From positions 3,294,501-3,358,500 of the forward strand of contig NZ_OY781882.1 in assembly GCF_963677125.1 (NCBI RefSeq): a stretch of DNA of 64,000 nt, read 5' to 3'. Position numbers and translations under genes: made by a program. This DNA comes from an uncultured Desulfobacter sp. GTDB lineage: Bacteria > Desulfobacterota > Desulfobacteria > Desulfobacterales > Desulfobacteraceae. The notes beneath the pieces are model-generated. The model was not told the DNA's origin. It saw only the letters and a list, made by a program, of their open reading frames with translations, and ran no database searches. Below are positions 9,001-18,544 of this stretch, piece after piece; the stretch's first letter is position 1; each line of letters begins with the position of its first letter.

Positions 9001-10401
9001 CACAGAAGTGTTGAAGCTTCCAGGGGATTAGATGCCGACTCAGATCTGTTCAGTCCGGGCTATTTCAGTATCAATGTCAAGGGCGGTGACACGGTAAGTA
9101 TTAAAGCCTGTGTCATGAATAAAGAGATAATGCCGGCCCCTCTGGACGGTCAAAAAATTCCCCTGCCCGGGCCGTTTCCTTCAACGGTACCGTTTTCCCA
9201 GGCAATCGAGGCAAGCCTTGATGCATTCATCGTGGACCGGGGAGAAGAAAAAAGCGTGGTGGCTGGATATCCCTGGTTTCTGGACTGGGGAAGGGACAGC
9301 CTTATTTTCTGCCGTTCCCTGATTGAGCTTGGCCGAACCCAGGATGCTGTTGCCATCCTCTCCCTTTTTGGAAAATTTGAAAAGAACGGCACCCTGCCCA
9401 ATATGATATGCGGCGACGATGCAAGGAACATAGAGACCTCGGATGCACCACTGTGGTTTTTTGCCTGCTGCAGTCAACTGGCCCAAACCTTAAGTAATGA
9501 GGCAGTACTTCCCCAGAGAATCGGGCAACGCACCATGATCCAGGTGCTCAAAGATATGGCATCATCCATGATCAACGGTACGCCCACCGGTGTTAAGGCA
9601 GATCCTGCGTCCATGCTGCTCTACAGTCCGGCCCATTTTACCTGGATGGACACCAATTTTCCGGCAGGGACCCCCCGCCAGGGATATCCCATTGAGATCC
9701 AGGCGCTGTGGTGTCATGCCCTTCAATTTTTGTCCCAAGTTGATGATACCAACACCCAGGTGATATGGCAAAAACATGCCGACACGGTCAAACGCAACAT
9801 CGTAAATCTATTCTGGCGTGAAGATGATGGTTTTTTCAGTGACTGCCTGCACTGCAGAGAACCTGTTGACGCCGGACATGCAATCCAGGATGATGCCCTG
9901 CGGCCCAATCAGTTGCTGCTGATCACTTTAGGGGTCATCGACGACCGGAAACTCATGGCGCGGGTGGTTGAAACCTGCCGGGAGCTTTTAGTGCCGGGAG
10001 GTATCAGAAGCCTTGCGGACCGTTCCCTGACCGTACCGTTGTTCATTGAACGGGACGGCCGGCACCTGGTAAATCCCCATGCGCCCTATGCCGGGTATTA
10101 CCAGGGCGATGAGGATACCCAAAGGAAACCGGCTTACCACAACGGCACAGCCTGGACATGGCAGTTTCCGGTATTCTGCGAGGCCTGGGCCACAGCCTTT
10201 GGCCTTCCGGGTATTCCGGCTGCACTGGCCTGGCTGGGCAGTACCCTGCCATTGATGCGCACGGGTGCGGCCGGTTTTATACCTGAAATTCTTGACGGAA
10301 ATTTCCCGCACACGCCCAGGGGATGCGATGCCCAGGCCTGGGGATGCAGTGAAGTTGCCAGGGTTGCGCATAAACTGACCCGGATGCAAAACAAACACTA
10401 A
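6070..10401 (+). CDS. Two-domain glycogen debranching enzyme
   Basis: This 1443-residue protein joins two glycosidase modules. The first half is a GH13 alpha-amylase fold with DIAINHT near 259, GFRCDAGY (nucleophile Asp) near 330, FFLEGLGG (acid/base Glu) near 360 and ETHDNNR near 418; it should transfer maltosyl/maltotriosyl stubs. The C-terminal third is a GDE_C/GH133 amylo-alpha-1,6-glucosidase with YPWFLDWGRDSL near 1067 and HNGTAWTWQFP near 1357. The arrangement recalls eukaryotic bifunctional debranching enzymes rather than bacterial GlgX. It leads the glycogen operon, with glgA 112 bp downstream. Start: ATG at 6070 after AAGGCAGGAC. Confidence 0.88.
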   Translation: MVTKNQEIFLLAQSPSPGTAQILFCGDVVVFNLSVSPDSPGRAFVRTNLGNANAIRREIIRRVEKNEIKLGEAWHDLPMKEEGDGNFSIHLPLHQTGSFQAKCFFIPQDSDVPVWPEGENTKLCVEPAGTCCANIIYNAFVRQFGPTKDATFQPPNLDTMLNKLDDQGFTVIPQSGKFRDLKEQLNFIFSRMGCRVLHLLPIHPTPTTYARMGRFGSPYAALDFSDVDPALAKFDPAATPLEQFMELVDAVHDHDGYLILDIAINHTGWAASLHESHPEWLDREDDGKIRMPGAWGVVWADLTKLDYSHTDLWQYMADIFLLWCRRGADGFRCDAGYMIPEPAWEYIIAKVRLQYPDTVFFLEGLGGPPDSTRHLLQRANFNWAYSELFQEYTLDQISGYIPQAIDLSNTCGHLIHFAETHDNNRLAKVSHTYAKMRTGLCALFSICGGFGFANGVEWFAKEKINVHNSPGLNWGNPDNQVDYITRLHLLLREHPAFFSQAQLALIHDKESQAPVLLRFNPCHNARILVLINLDCDSQVMAVWPAGAEGSAAFPWTDLISGNTVQAENRQKKYRILLKPGQVLALSPKKNDLQWLESQQAGNLSMPARVLMQKRRALALEVIAAVKGNINIAGLDVEQAAMDLAQHPQTFIRELYPDKLFSRTILFDAHKDINRRVMVPPGFFLLVRCNKHFRAQLGESGTDKKCLGFCESLPVEGDAAYQAIFLPLEIKDNHRDCLLQLRISGPEGTKKIIGNIRYIPPFEALNLRLSFIRREIVADPSIKQLSTTCLGAMMRSGASFSHLESRYDALLGANLNPALPENRWMLLSRFRIWGVFQGYSRELGPDCIDAFWTSHDRGGKWRFRVPSSEGRYYVIDLFLEIDRKANLVTLTLHRETAPADNPRRLQPQRNVTLIIRPDIEDRSFHDTVKAFSGPEQQWPSSISAFDNGFFFHSQTGRILRLSSSRDAFLLKPEWQYMVHRSVEASRGLDADSDLFSPGYFSINVKGGDTVSIKACVMNKEIMPAPLDGQKIPLPGPFPSTVPFSQAIEASLDAFIVDRGEEKSVVAGYPWFLDWGRDSLIFCRSLIELGRTQDAVAILSLFGKFEKNGTLPNMICGDDARNIETSDAPLWFFACCSQLAQTLSNEAVLPQRIGQRTMIQVLKDMASSMINGTPTGVKADPASMLLYSPAHFTWMDTNFPAGTPRQGYPIEIQALWCHALQFLSQVDDTNTQVIWQKHADTVKRNIVNLFWREDDGFFSDCLHCREPVDAGHAIQDDALRPNQLLLITLGVIDDRKLMARVVETCRELLVPGGIRSLADRSLTVPLFIERDGRHLVNPHAPYAGYYQGDEDTQRKPAYHNGTAWTWQFPVFCEAWATAFGLPGIPAALAWLGSTLPLMRTGAAGFIPEILDGNFPHTPRGCDAQAWGCSEVARVAHKLTRMQNKH

Positions 10402-10513
10402 CATATTTGGTATATAAAATGTTTTATCATTCAAAATTAATTATTTAGGATCAACCAGCCCATTATGAACAATACCGGCAGCATTAAAGAAAATCAGAAA
10501 ATGGGAGGTGATT

Positions 10514-12016
10514 ATGCCCCATAGACCAAGAATTCTTATCGTCACCCCGGAAGTCACTTATCTGCCGGAGGGTATCAGCCCCGGTGCAGATGATTACTCT
10601 GCCAAGGCGGGCGGCCTGGCAGATGTATCGGCAGCATTAATCTCCGCGTTGTATGATTTGAGCTGCGATGTTCATGTGGCCATCCCCGACTACAGGTCCA
10701 TATATCATGGGGATAACGAACCCAGGCATCACCAGGAGGTTGAGAAAATACGCCGCCGCCTGCATGAGGAACGGATTCATTTTGCCACGGACCGGGTGTT
10801 TCTTTACAAAGACGGGGTCTATTCGGGCTATTCGGATAAAGATCTTAAGGTATCCCTGGCGTTTCAGCGGGAGGTGATCAACCACATCATCCCAAGGGTA
10901 AAACCGGACATCATTCACTGCAACGACTGGATGACCGGACTGATTCCGGCCATGGCCAGGCGGTACGAAATCCCGTGCCTGTTCACCATTCACAACATTC
11001 ATACCATGACCGCCACTATGGCCACAATCGAGGACCGGGGCATTGATGCAGCTGCCTTCTGGCATTGGCTTTTCTTAAAATATCCACCCACAAACTACGA
11101 GGAGAGTCGGGATACCAATCCAGTGGATTTTCTCGTGTCAGGGGTATTTTCCGCCCACTATGTGAACACGGTGAGCCCCACCTTTTTACGTGAAATTGTT
11201 GAAAACCGCCACTCATTTGTGGAACCTGAACTTAGACAAGAGCTGGCCCATAAGTGGGATGCCGGATGCGCCACAGGCATTTTGAATGCGCCTGAACCCG
11301 AATTCAATCCTGCCGTGGATGACATGGTCCAATTCAATTACGGTCCCAAAAACCACCGTGCCCAAAAAAAACAGAATAAAGTTTTTATGCAGAAATCCGT
11401 AGGCCTTGAGATAAATTCCGAGGCGCCTCTGTTTTTCTGGCCCTCCCGGCTGGATCCTGTGCAAAAAGGGTGCACTCTTTTATCAGAAACCATGTATGAT
11501 ATTATTTCCCGTTACTGGGAAACCGGCATTCAGATTGTAAGCGTGGCAGACGGGGCATGCCAGAAACACTTCCACGATATTGTCAATTTCCATGGCCTGC
11601 ATCGGCGGATCAGCATTTGGGGGTTCAACGAACATTTGTCCCACCAGGCCTTTGCAGCCAGTGATTTTATACTCATGCCCTCTTCTTTTGAGCCGTGCGG
11701 CCTGCCCCAAATGATCGGAGGAATCTACGGCAGCCTGCCCATTGTATTTGACACAGGCGGCCTGCATGATACGGTCAAACAACTGGATGTCAGCCATTCA
11801 ACGGGCAATGGATTTATTTTCAATGTCCATGATGCCGTAGGACTAAACTGGGCCGTGGACCGCGCCATGGAATTTTTCCTCCTGGACCCGGATGAAAAAG
11901 AACGCCAAATCCGTAGAATTATGACTGAGTCCGTACTTGAATTTAATCACAGCCGTTGCGCTGAAAGCTATATTGAACTCTATGAAAAAATGCTCCAAAG
12001 ACCCTTTCTGGTCTGA
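10514..12016 (+). CDS. glgA: Glycogen synthase (GT5), copy 1
   Basis: The 500-residue enzyme adds glucosyl units from ADP-glucose (or UDP-glucose) to growing alpha-1,4-glucan. The N-terminal donor-binding signature is seen as SAKAGGLADVSAAL near residue 30, and the C-terminal GT-B catalytic segment as PSSFEPCGLPQMIG near 395. The start was placed at ATG 10514 because GGGAGG lies five bases upstream; a GTG two codons earlier overlaps that site. It overlaps glgB by 35 bp, so the two are probably translationally coupled. A close paralogue lies at 17012-18517 on the other strand, aligned over its whole length. Confidence 0.92.
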   Translation: MPHRPRILIVTPEVTYLPEGISPGADDYSAKAGGLADVSAALISALYDLSCDVHVAIPDYRSIYHGDNEPRHHQEVEKIRRRLHEERIHFATDRVFLYKDGVYSGYSDKDLKVSLAFQREVINHIIPRVKPDIIHCNDWMTGLIPAMARRYEIPCLFTIHNIHTMTATMATIEDRGIDAAAFWHWLFLKYPPTNYEESRDTNPVDFLVSGVFSAHYVNTVSPTFLREIVENRHSFVEPELRQELAHKWDAGCATGILNAPEPEFNPAVDDMVQFNYGPKNHRAQKKQNKVFMQKSVGLEINSEAPLFFWPSRLDPVQKGCTLLSETMYDIISRYWETGIQIVSVADGACQKHFHDIVNFHGLHRRISIWGFNEHLSHQAFAASDFILMPSSFEPCGLPQMIGGIYGSLPIVFDTGGLHDTVKQLDVSHSTGNGFIFNVHDAVGLNWAVDRAMEFFLLDPDEKERQIRRIMTESVLEFNHSRCAESYIELYEKMLQRPFLV

Positions 12017-14006
12017 TCCTTCATGGACAAATGATCCGTATATATCTCCTTTTAAGCCCATTATCCGGTCCCGGTTTGAAAAAGCCCTGGCAAAAAAGGA
12101 ACAGCTGAAAAACCATAGATCCTGGGCTAAGATTGCCAACTACCATGAATTCTTTGGCCTTCACAGGGATAAAAAAGGCTGGGTGTTCAGGGAATGGGCA
12201 CCCAATGCAACAAAGATGTTTATCCTCACACCGGCCAATAACTGGGAAAAATCTTCGGACTGGCAAGTGAAAGGCCCTGACCCCGACGGCATATTTGAGG
12301 CCCGGTTTCCCGATCACTTTTTTTCCCATGAACAGCTTTATCGACTTAAAGTCGTGTGGGACGGCGGAGAGGGAGACCGTATTCCCACGGCAGCTACCCG
12401 GGTCATTCAGGACAACACCACCTATATTTTCAATGCCCAGGTATGGGCACCGCAAAACCCTTACCAGTGGCAGGCAGAATCCCCCGACCTAACGGCAGAA
12501 CCTCTTTTGATCTATGAAGCCCACGCGGGCATGGCCTTGGAGGAAGGCAGGGTTGGGACTTGGCGGGAATTTGCCGACCACATCCTGCCCAAGGTCGTAG
12601 AGAGCGGGTATAATACCCTACAGATGATGGCGATTCAAGAACACCCTTATTACGGGTCGTTCGGGTACCATGTCTCGTCCTTTTTTGCCCCCTCTTCCCG
12701 GTTCGGCACCCCGGACGATTTTAAGTATCTGGTTGACAGGGCTCATCAGTCAGGCATTCGCGTTCTCATGGATATTGTACACTCCCACAGTGTGAAAAAT
12801 GAGGTAGAAGGTCTGTCCAGGTTTGACGGTTCCATGTACCAATTTTTTCATGACTTGGGCAGAGGGGACCATACGCTTTGGGATTCCAGGTGTTTTGACT
12901 ATGGCAAACAACAGGTACTCATTTTTCTACTCTCCAACCTGAGATATTTTCTTGAACAATTTCGGGTGGATGGATTCCGGTTTGACGGCATCACTTCCAT
13001 GCTGTATGCCGATCACGGATTGGGTCGCGCCTTCACAGGATACCAGGATTATTTTGGCGATGATGTAGATGAAGATGCGTTAAGTTATCTTTATGCCGCC
13101 AATGACCTTGTACATGAAATTCATCCCAATGCAGTAACCATCGCAGAAGATGTGAGCGGATATCCAGGCCTTGCGGCACCGACGAAGTTATGCGGAACAG
13201 GCTTTGATTTCAGATTTTCCATGGGCGTCCCGGATTACTGGATCAAGCTGCTCAAGGAGGTCCGGGACGAAAGGTGGCATATGGGAGGTCTGTGGTATGA
13301 ACTGACCCGGCACAGAGACGAAGAGCGTACGATCAGTTACGTGGAGTGCCATGATCAGGCCCTGGTGGGGGACAAGACCATAATGATGCACCTGATGGGC
13401 GGAAAAATCTATGATTCCATGGAAAAATCCAACACAAGCATTACCACCAACCGGGCAGTGGCCCTTCACAAGATGATCCGCCTTATCACCCTGGCCTGTG
13501 CCCACAAAGGGTATCTCAATTTCATGGGCAATGAATTCGGCCATCCGGAATGGATTGATTTTCCATCTCCTGCCAACGGTTATTCCTACCACCATGCCAG
13601 ACGCCTGTGGTCCTTAAAATATGACAAAAATCTGTATTTCCCGGACCTGTTCGCTTTTGACAAACAGATGGTTACCCTGGCAAAACAAACGCAATTGTTT
13701 ACATGGGATCACCCAAGGCTTTTACACATCCACGAAGATGATAAAATACTGGCATTTGAGCGGTCCGGCCTTATTTTTGTGTTCAACTTTCATCCGGAGC
13801 ACTCTTTTGGTGACTACCTGGTTCATGCCCCGGCAGGCAAATATAAAATGTGCCTGGACACCGATGAATCCCGCTTTGGCGGATTGGGCCGCCTTAACCC
13901 GGGCCAGGAACATTTTAGCAGATTTCTGGGCGAAGTGTCTGAAAACCGCCATGCCCTGAGCCTTTATCTGCCTAATCGCTGCGCCCTGGTATTATGGCGG
14001 GTTTAA
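11982..14006 (+). CDS. glgB: 1,4-alpha-glucan branching enzyme, eukaryote-like GH13_8 type
   Basis: The 674-residue enzyme cuts alpha-1,4 chains and re-attaches them by alpha-1,6 bonds. After an N-terminal CBM48-like region (WVFREWAPNATKMFI) it shows the GH13 boxes DIVHSH near 263, GFRFDGITSML near 330, TIAEDVSGYP near 387 and YVECHDQALVGDKT near 456. The boxes HSH, FDGITSML and AEDVSG are those I know from eukaryotic and archaeplastidal branching enzymes (GH13 subfamily 8), not from the usual bacterial GlgB (subfamily 9). The start at 11982 lies inside glgA, chosen because upstream in-frame starts fall in conserved glgA sequence. It ends 8 bp from the convergent glgP. Confidence 0.9.
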   Translation: MKKCSKDPFWSDPSWTNDPYISPFKPIIRSRFEKALAKKEQLKNHRSWAKIANYHEFFGLHRDKKGWVFREWAPNATKMFILTPANNWEKSSDWQVKGPDPDGIFEARFPDHFFSHEQLYRLKVVWDGGEGDRIPTAATRVIQDNTTYIFNAQVWAPQNPYQWQAESPDLTAEPLLIYEAHAGMALEEGRVGTWREFADHILPKVVESGYNTLQMMAIQEHPYYGSFGYHVSSFFAPSSRFGTPDDFKYLVDRAHQSGIRVLMDIVHSHSVKNEVEGLSRFDGSMYQFFHDLGRGDHTLWDSRCFDYGKQQVLIFLLSNLRYFLEQFRVDGFRFDGITSMLYADHGLGRAFTGYQDYFGDDVDEDALSYLYAANDLVHEIHPNAVTIAEDVSGYPGLAAPTKLCGTGFDFRFSMGVPDYWIKLLKEVRDERWHMGGLWYELTRHRDEERTISYVECHDQALVGDKTIMMHLMGGKIYDSMEKSNTSITTNRAVALHKMIRLITLACAHKGYLNFMGNEFGHPEWIDFPSPANGYSYHHARRLWSLKYDKNLYFPDLFAFDKQMVTLAKQTQLFTWDHPRLLHIHEDDKILAFERSGLIFVFNFHPEHSFGDYLVHAPAGKYKMCLDTDESRFGGLGRLNPGQEHFSRFLGEVSENRHALSLYLPNRCALVLWRV

Positions 14007-14014
14007 TATTAACA

Positions 14015-16453
14015 CTACCCAGGAAAAGAACGAATTCCCCAAATATCGTCCGCATATTCCTGAATGGCCCGGTCACTGGAAAAAAAACCGGTGCGGGCAA
14101 TATTTTTCAACGACATGGAAAGCCATTTGGCACGGTCCTTATAGTCGTGCCCTATTTTTAACTGGGTTGTCACATAAGCCCTGAAGTCGGCCAGGTGAAG
14201 ATAGTATTCCCCATTGCCCATGAGCTGACTATAAATCGGTTTGAAAAGACCGGGCTCGTCGGGACAGAACCGGCTGGAATAAATGGCCTTGAGAACCCGT
14301 CTCAAGTCCGGATCATCGTCGCAAAATGTTTTGGGCTCATAATTAGGACGAAGCGCCGCCACTTCGTCCACCGTGAGGCCGAAAATATAGATATTCTCAT
14401 CGCCTACCTGTTCGGCAATCTCTATATTGGCTCCGTCCAAAGTACCGATGGTCAATGCACCGTTCATGGCAAACTTCATATTTCCGGTACCCGAAGCTTC
14501 CATCCCGGCAGTGGAAATCTGCTCGCTGACATCTGCAGCCGGAATAATCTTTTCCGCCAGGGTTACCCGGTAATCGGGCAAAAAAACCACCTTGATCATA
14601 TCATGGATATCCGGATCCTTATTGACCACATTGGCAACAGAATGGATCAATTTGATGATCAGTTTGGCAAAATGATATCCCGGAGCGGCCTTGCCGGCAA
14701 AAATAAAGGTCCGGGGATGACCGATATCCTTGCCGTCCTCTTTGATAGACAGATACAGATGGATAATATGAATCACATTGAGCAACTGACGTTTGTATTC
14801 ATGAATCCGCTTGGCATGGATGTCAAAAATGGAGTGGGGATCCACAGTCAGGAACAATTTCTGTTGAATTAACGCGGCCAAAGCCTCTTTGTTGGCCAGT
14901 TTGATCTCATCCAACCGGTCTATAAATCCCGGATCATTTTCAAAAGGTTCCAGTTCCCATATCCGCGACAGATCCCCCACCCATCGCCGACCGATGGTTT
15001 CGGTGATAAACGCTGCAAGGCGGGGATTGCAGGCAGCGATCCAACGTCTGGGGGACACACCGTTGGTCTTATTGTTGAATCTTTCAGGCCACAGCTTATA
15101 AAACTCAGGAACAAGTTTGGTTTTGACCAGATCGGAGTGTACCTTTGCCACACCATTTACCGAATGACTGCCGATGATGGCAAGATTGGCCATGCGGACC
15201 TGTTTGACAGCCCCTTCCTGAATAATGGACATCTTTGCAATGCTTTCAGTGGTGACATCATGATCACTAACGGTCAAATATTCCAAAAACCGCTGGTTTA
15301 TTTCGTAAATCAACTGCATATGTCGGGGCACCACCCGCTCAAGTATACTCACCGGCCAGGTTTCCAGGGCTTCGGGCAACAGGGTGTGATTGGTATACCC
15401 AAGGGTTTTTTTAGTGATGTCCCAAGCAGTTTCCCATTGTATGCCTTTTTCATCCACCAGGATACGCATCAACTCGACCACTGCCAGGGCCGGGTGGGTA
15501 TCGTTAAGCTGAATGGCCACTTTATTATGAAAATCGTCAAAGGAGTCATGATTCATTTCATATTTACGAATAATATCCCTTAAGGAACACGCCACAAGGA
15601 AATACTCCTGAACCAGCCGAAGTTCTTTGCCCGACTCTTTGGAATCCGACGGATAAAGAATTTTAGAAATTGTCTCTGATTTGATTTTCCGGCCTACTGC
15701 TTTGAAATAGTCCCCATCATTAAAGATATCAATGTCAAAATCCTCGGATGCCTCAGCCGTGAACAGCCGCAAATAATTTACGGTACGTCCTTCAAAACCT
15801 GCCACCAGAATATCATGGGGACGCCCGATGAGCAGCGCCCAGTTCGACCATACAGGGTTATACTCCCCGTCCCTGTCCACACTGCCCTCCACCCGGCCGT
15901 AAATGGGAACCATATACCGCTCTTCGGTTCTGCGAATCAGCCAGGGCGATCTTCGGTTAGGCCAGTAATCAGGTTTTTCTTTTTGGTATCCGTTCACGAT
16001 CAACTGCTTGAACAGCCCATAATCATAGTTGATCCCGTACCCGAATCCCGGCATATTCATGCAGGCCAAAGAGTCAAGAAAACATGCGGCTAAACGTCCG
16101 AGCCCCCCGTTACCCAATGCGGGATCCCGTTCTTTTTCCACCAGGTACTCAAGATCAATACCCTTTTTTTCAAGAAATTTTTTACAGCGGTTATAAATAC
16201 CCAGGTTCAATAAATTATTATTTAAAAGCCGGCCGATGAGAAATTCAAGTGACAGGTAATGCAAACGTTTGGCGTCATTGTCCTGGTAACGCTTTTGTGT
16301 ATCATAACCAATATCGATAAGGTATTTGCCAACAGCGTAGGAAACGGCATTCAACTGATCATTTTTCGAGGCGTGCTCAAGTTGCTTACCCAGAATATAC
16401 TTAATATAGTTATTGAAGGAGAGCTCAAAATTTGAAAAATCAAAATAGGACAT
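14015..16453 (-). CDS. glgP: Glycogen phosphorylase
   Basis: The 812-residue enzyme releases glucose 1-phosphate from glycogen ends using pyridoxal phosphate. The cofactor Lys stands in EASGTGNMKFAMNG near residue 660; the typical N-terminal segment LSLEFLIGRLLNNNL and the glycine-rich ALGNGGLGRLAACFLDS near 110 are both present. Length agrees with the GT35 family (about 800-830). It is convergent with glgB and followed upstream by a small CBM48-like gene, so synthesis and breakdown genes face each other. Confidence 0.95.
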   Translation of the reverse strand: MSYFDFSNFELSFNNYIKYILGKQLEHASKNDQLNAVSYAVGKYLIDIGYDTQKRYQDNDAKRLHYLSLEFLIGRLLNNNLLNLGIYNRCKKFLEKKGIDLEYLVEKERDPALGNGGLGRLAACFLDSLACMNMPGFGYGINYDYGLFKQLIVNGYQKEKPDYWPNRRSPWLIRRTEERYMVPIYGRVEGSVDRDGEYNPVWSNWALLIGRPHDILVAGFEGRTVNYLRLFTAEASEDFDIDIFNDGDYFKAVGRKIKSETISKILYPSDSKESGKELRLVQEYFLVACSLRDIIRKYEMNHDSFDDFHNKVAIQLNDTHPALAVVELMRILVDEKGIQWETAWDITKKTLGYTNHTLLPEALETWPVSILERVVPRHMQLIYEINQRFLEYLTVSDHDVTTESIAKMSIIQEGAVKQVRMANLAIIGSHSVNGVAKVHSDLVKTKLVPEFYKLWPERFNNKTNGVSPRRWIAACNPRLAAFITETIGRRWVGDLSRIWELEPFENDPGFIDRLDEIKLANKEALAALIQQKLFLTVDPHSIFDIHAKRIHEYKRQLLNVIHIIHLYLSIKEDGKDIGHPRTFIFAGKAAPGYHFAKLIIKLIHSVANVVNKDPDIHDMIKVVFLPDYRVTLAEKIIPAADVSEQISTAGMEASGTGNMKFAMNGALTIGTLDGANIEIAEQVGDENIYIFGLTVDEVAALRPNYEPKTFCDDDPDLRRVLKAIYSSRFCPDEPGLFKPIYSQLMGNGEYYLHLADFRAYVTTQLKIGHDYKDRAKWLSMSLKNIARTGFFSSDRAIQEYADDIWGIRSFPG

Positions 16454-16499
16454 GCGTTGACTCCTTACCGGCCCTCAAGGCCTTTAATTGCCCAAAAAC

Positions 16500-16805
16500 T
16501 TAGATCGTAATCACCGAATTATCTTCTCCATGAAAGGGAGACGGCAGATAAATATCTGCGCTCTCATCATTGATCCAGCGGGTATCATCCACCAGATAAC
16601 GAAATTGGTAAGACCGATCCAGATCAAGGTCAAGGACCGTAGAAAAATCCCCGCTTTTGAGTTTTTTCATGGTCACGCCTTTTTCATCCCAATCATTGAA
16701 CTCACCAACCAGATTAACTTTTTCTGCCGTGCCGATCACTTTTTTCTGTACTTTAAATCTGACCCTGCACACATCTTTGGTTTTAAGATATTGTTTTGTA
16801 AACAT
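16500..16805 (-). CDS. Stand-alone CBM48/AMPK-like glycogen-binding domain protein
   Basis: The 101-residue protein is little more than one early-set domain. It reads VNLVGEFNDWDE, then MKKLKSGDFSTVLDLDLDRSYQFRYLVDDTRWINDESADIY, a pattern typical of isoamylase N-terminal and AMPK-beta glycogen-binding modules (GxFNxWxxxxxxM, then YxFRYxVDxxxW). No catalytic domain is attached. The start at 16805 follows GGAGGGC; ten more in-frame codons upstream lack a site. It lies 46 bp upstream of glgP on the same strand. A role as a glycogen-binding adaptor or phosphorylase partner is inference. Confidence 0.8.
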   Translation of the reverse strand: MFTKQYLKTKDVCRVRFKVQKKVIGTAEKVNLVGEFNDWDEKGVTMKKLKSGDFSTVLDLDLDRSYQFRYLVDDTRWINDESADIYLPSPFHGEDNSVITI

Positions 16806-17011
16806 GATGCCCTCCGAACTTTTTTTAAAAGACATGAAAAACTTTAGAAGCTAAACCAACGGATTTATTTTAATTTTTTAAAATTGCCGTGTCAACATCT
16901 TGTTCAAATCCTCCAGGAAACGGCATGTAATTTATCCACAACTTAAGTGTTAATCGCGAATAAAAGTACGGACCTGAACGATCCTAACACCGCTTTGCGA
17001 CCAATGTCCAT

Positions 17012-18517
17012 TCAAGGCCATACGATAAAAGGTCTTTTAATCATTTTCTCATACAGACCAATATAGCTTTGGGCACAGCGGCTGTGATTGAATTCCATGA
17101 CGGACTCAACCATGATCCGCCGGATCTGAGCTTCTCTCTCATCCCGATGAAGGGCATAAAAATCCATGGCCTGACCCACAGCCCAGCTCAGCCCCTGGGC
17201 ATCGTATACGGTAAACACAAAACCGTTGCCGGTTGAATGTTCTAAATCAAGGGATCTTACTGTGTCATGGAGGCCGCCGGTGTCAAATACAATGGGCAGG
17301 GTACCGTAAATGGCCCCGATAATCTGCGGAAGGCCGCAGGGTTCAAAGGACGAGGGCATGAAAACAAAATCACTTCCAGCAAACGCCTGGTGGGAGCGTT
17401 GTTCGTCAAACCCGACAACGCCTATTCGGTTCCTTACATTGTGAAATTCGGCAATATCTTTAAAGTGCTTATAATATTCCCCGTCTGCTACCGAGACGAT
17501 CTGAATCCCGGTCTCCCAGTAGCGGGAAATGGTCTCGTACATGATCCTGGCCAAAAGCTGGCATCCTTTTTGAACCGGATCCAGACGGGAAGGCCAGAAA
17601 AACAAAGGCGCATCGGGATTTTGTTCAAGGCCAAGTGTTTTCTGGAGAAAGGCTTTGTTTTTTTGTTTCATCTCTCGATGATTTTTAGGCCCGTAATTAA
17701 ACCGGATCATTTCATCCACAGCCGGGTTGAATTCGGGTTCCGGCGCATTCAAAATACCCGCAGCACAGCCAGCCTCCCATTTGTGGGTAAGTTCGGCTTG
17801 AAGTCCATGTTCCACAAAAGGATGCCGGTTTTCAACGATCTCCTTTAAAAACGCAGGACTGACCGTATTAACATAATGGGCTGAAAACACCCCGGAACAA
17901 AGAAAATCCACCGGGTTATTATCCCGGCTTTCCTCATAACTTTCAGGCGGACGCTTAAAATAAAGCCATTGCCAGAAGGATGCGGCATCAATCCCCCGGT
18001 CCTCTATCTCGGCCAGGGTGGAGGTCATTGTATGGATATTATGAATGGAAAACAGGCAGGGAATTCCATACTGCCTTGCCATGGCCGGAATCAGGCCCGT
18101 CATCCAGTCGTTGCAGTGGATAATGTCCGGTTTTACCCTGGGGATGATGTTATTGATCACCTCCCGCTGAAACGCCAGGGACACCTTCAAATTTGTCTTA
18201 TAACTTGTGGAATAAACTTTTTCTTTATACAGAAATGCCCGGTCAGCGGCAAAATGAATCCGCTTCTCGTCAAGGCTCTGCCTGATTTTTTCAATCTCCC
18301 GGTCATGTTTTTCCGTGGAATAATCATGATAGATGGAACGATAATCAGGGATGGCGACATGGACATCGCAATTCAAATCAAACAAAGCACTGATCAGGGC
18401 GGCTGAAACATCGGCCAGGCCACCGGCCTTCGCGGAATAGCCTGCGCATGATCCCATTTCTTCGGGCAGATAAGTTACCTCCGGGGTGACAATAAGAATT
18501 CTTGGTCTATTGGGCAT
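17012..18517 (-). CDS. glgA: Glycogen synthase (GT5), copy 2
   Basis: The 501-residue protein is a full-length paralogue of the synthase at 10514, sharing long identical runs (for example KPDIIHCNDWMTGLIPAMAR and LFFWPSRLDPVQKGC) and the donor site SAKAGGLADV. All motifs expected for activity remain, including PSSFEPCGLPQIIG. ATG 18517 was chosen because GAAGGGAAG sits the right distance upstream; the ATG two codons earlier is too close. It ends 175 bp upstream of the CBM48-like gene, so it may share a transcript with glgP. Two synthases in one island suggest different conditions or donors, which the sequence does not settle. Confidence 0.92.
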   Translation of the reverse strand: MPNRPRILIVTPEVTYLPEEMGSCAGYSAKAGGLADVSAALISALFDLNCDVHVAIPDYRSIYHDYSTEKHDREIEKIRQSLDEKRIHFAADRAFLYKEKVYSTSYKTNLKVSLAFQREVINNIIPRVKPDIIHCNDWMTGLIPAMARQYGIPCLFSIHNIHTMTSTLAEIEDRGIDAASFWQWLYFKRPPESYEESRDNNPVDFLCSGVFSAHYVNTVSPAFLKEIVENRHPFVEHGLQAELTHKWEAGCAAGILNAPEPEFNPAVDEMIRFNYGPKNHREMKQKNKAFLQKTLGLEQNPDAPLFFWPSRLDPVQKGCQLLARIMYETISRYWETGIQIVSVADGEYYKHFKDIAEFHNVRNRIGVVGFDEQRSHQAFAGSDFVFMPSSFEPCGLPQIIGAIYGTLPIVFDTGGLHDTVRSLDLEHSTGNGFVFTVYDAQGLSWAVGQAMDFYALHRDEREAQIRRIMVESVMEFNHSRCAQSYIGLYEKMIKRPFIVWP

Positions 18518-18544
18518 GAGCATCTTCCCTTCACTATTTTCAAA

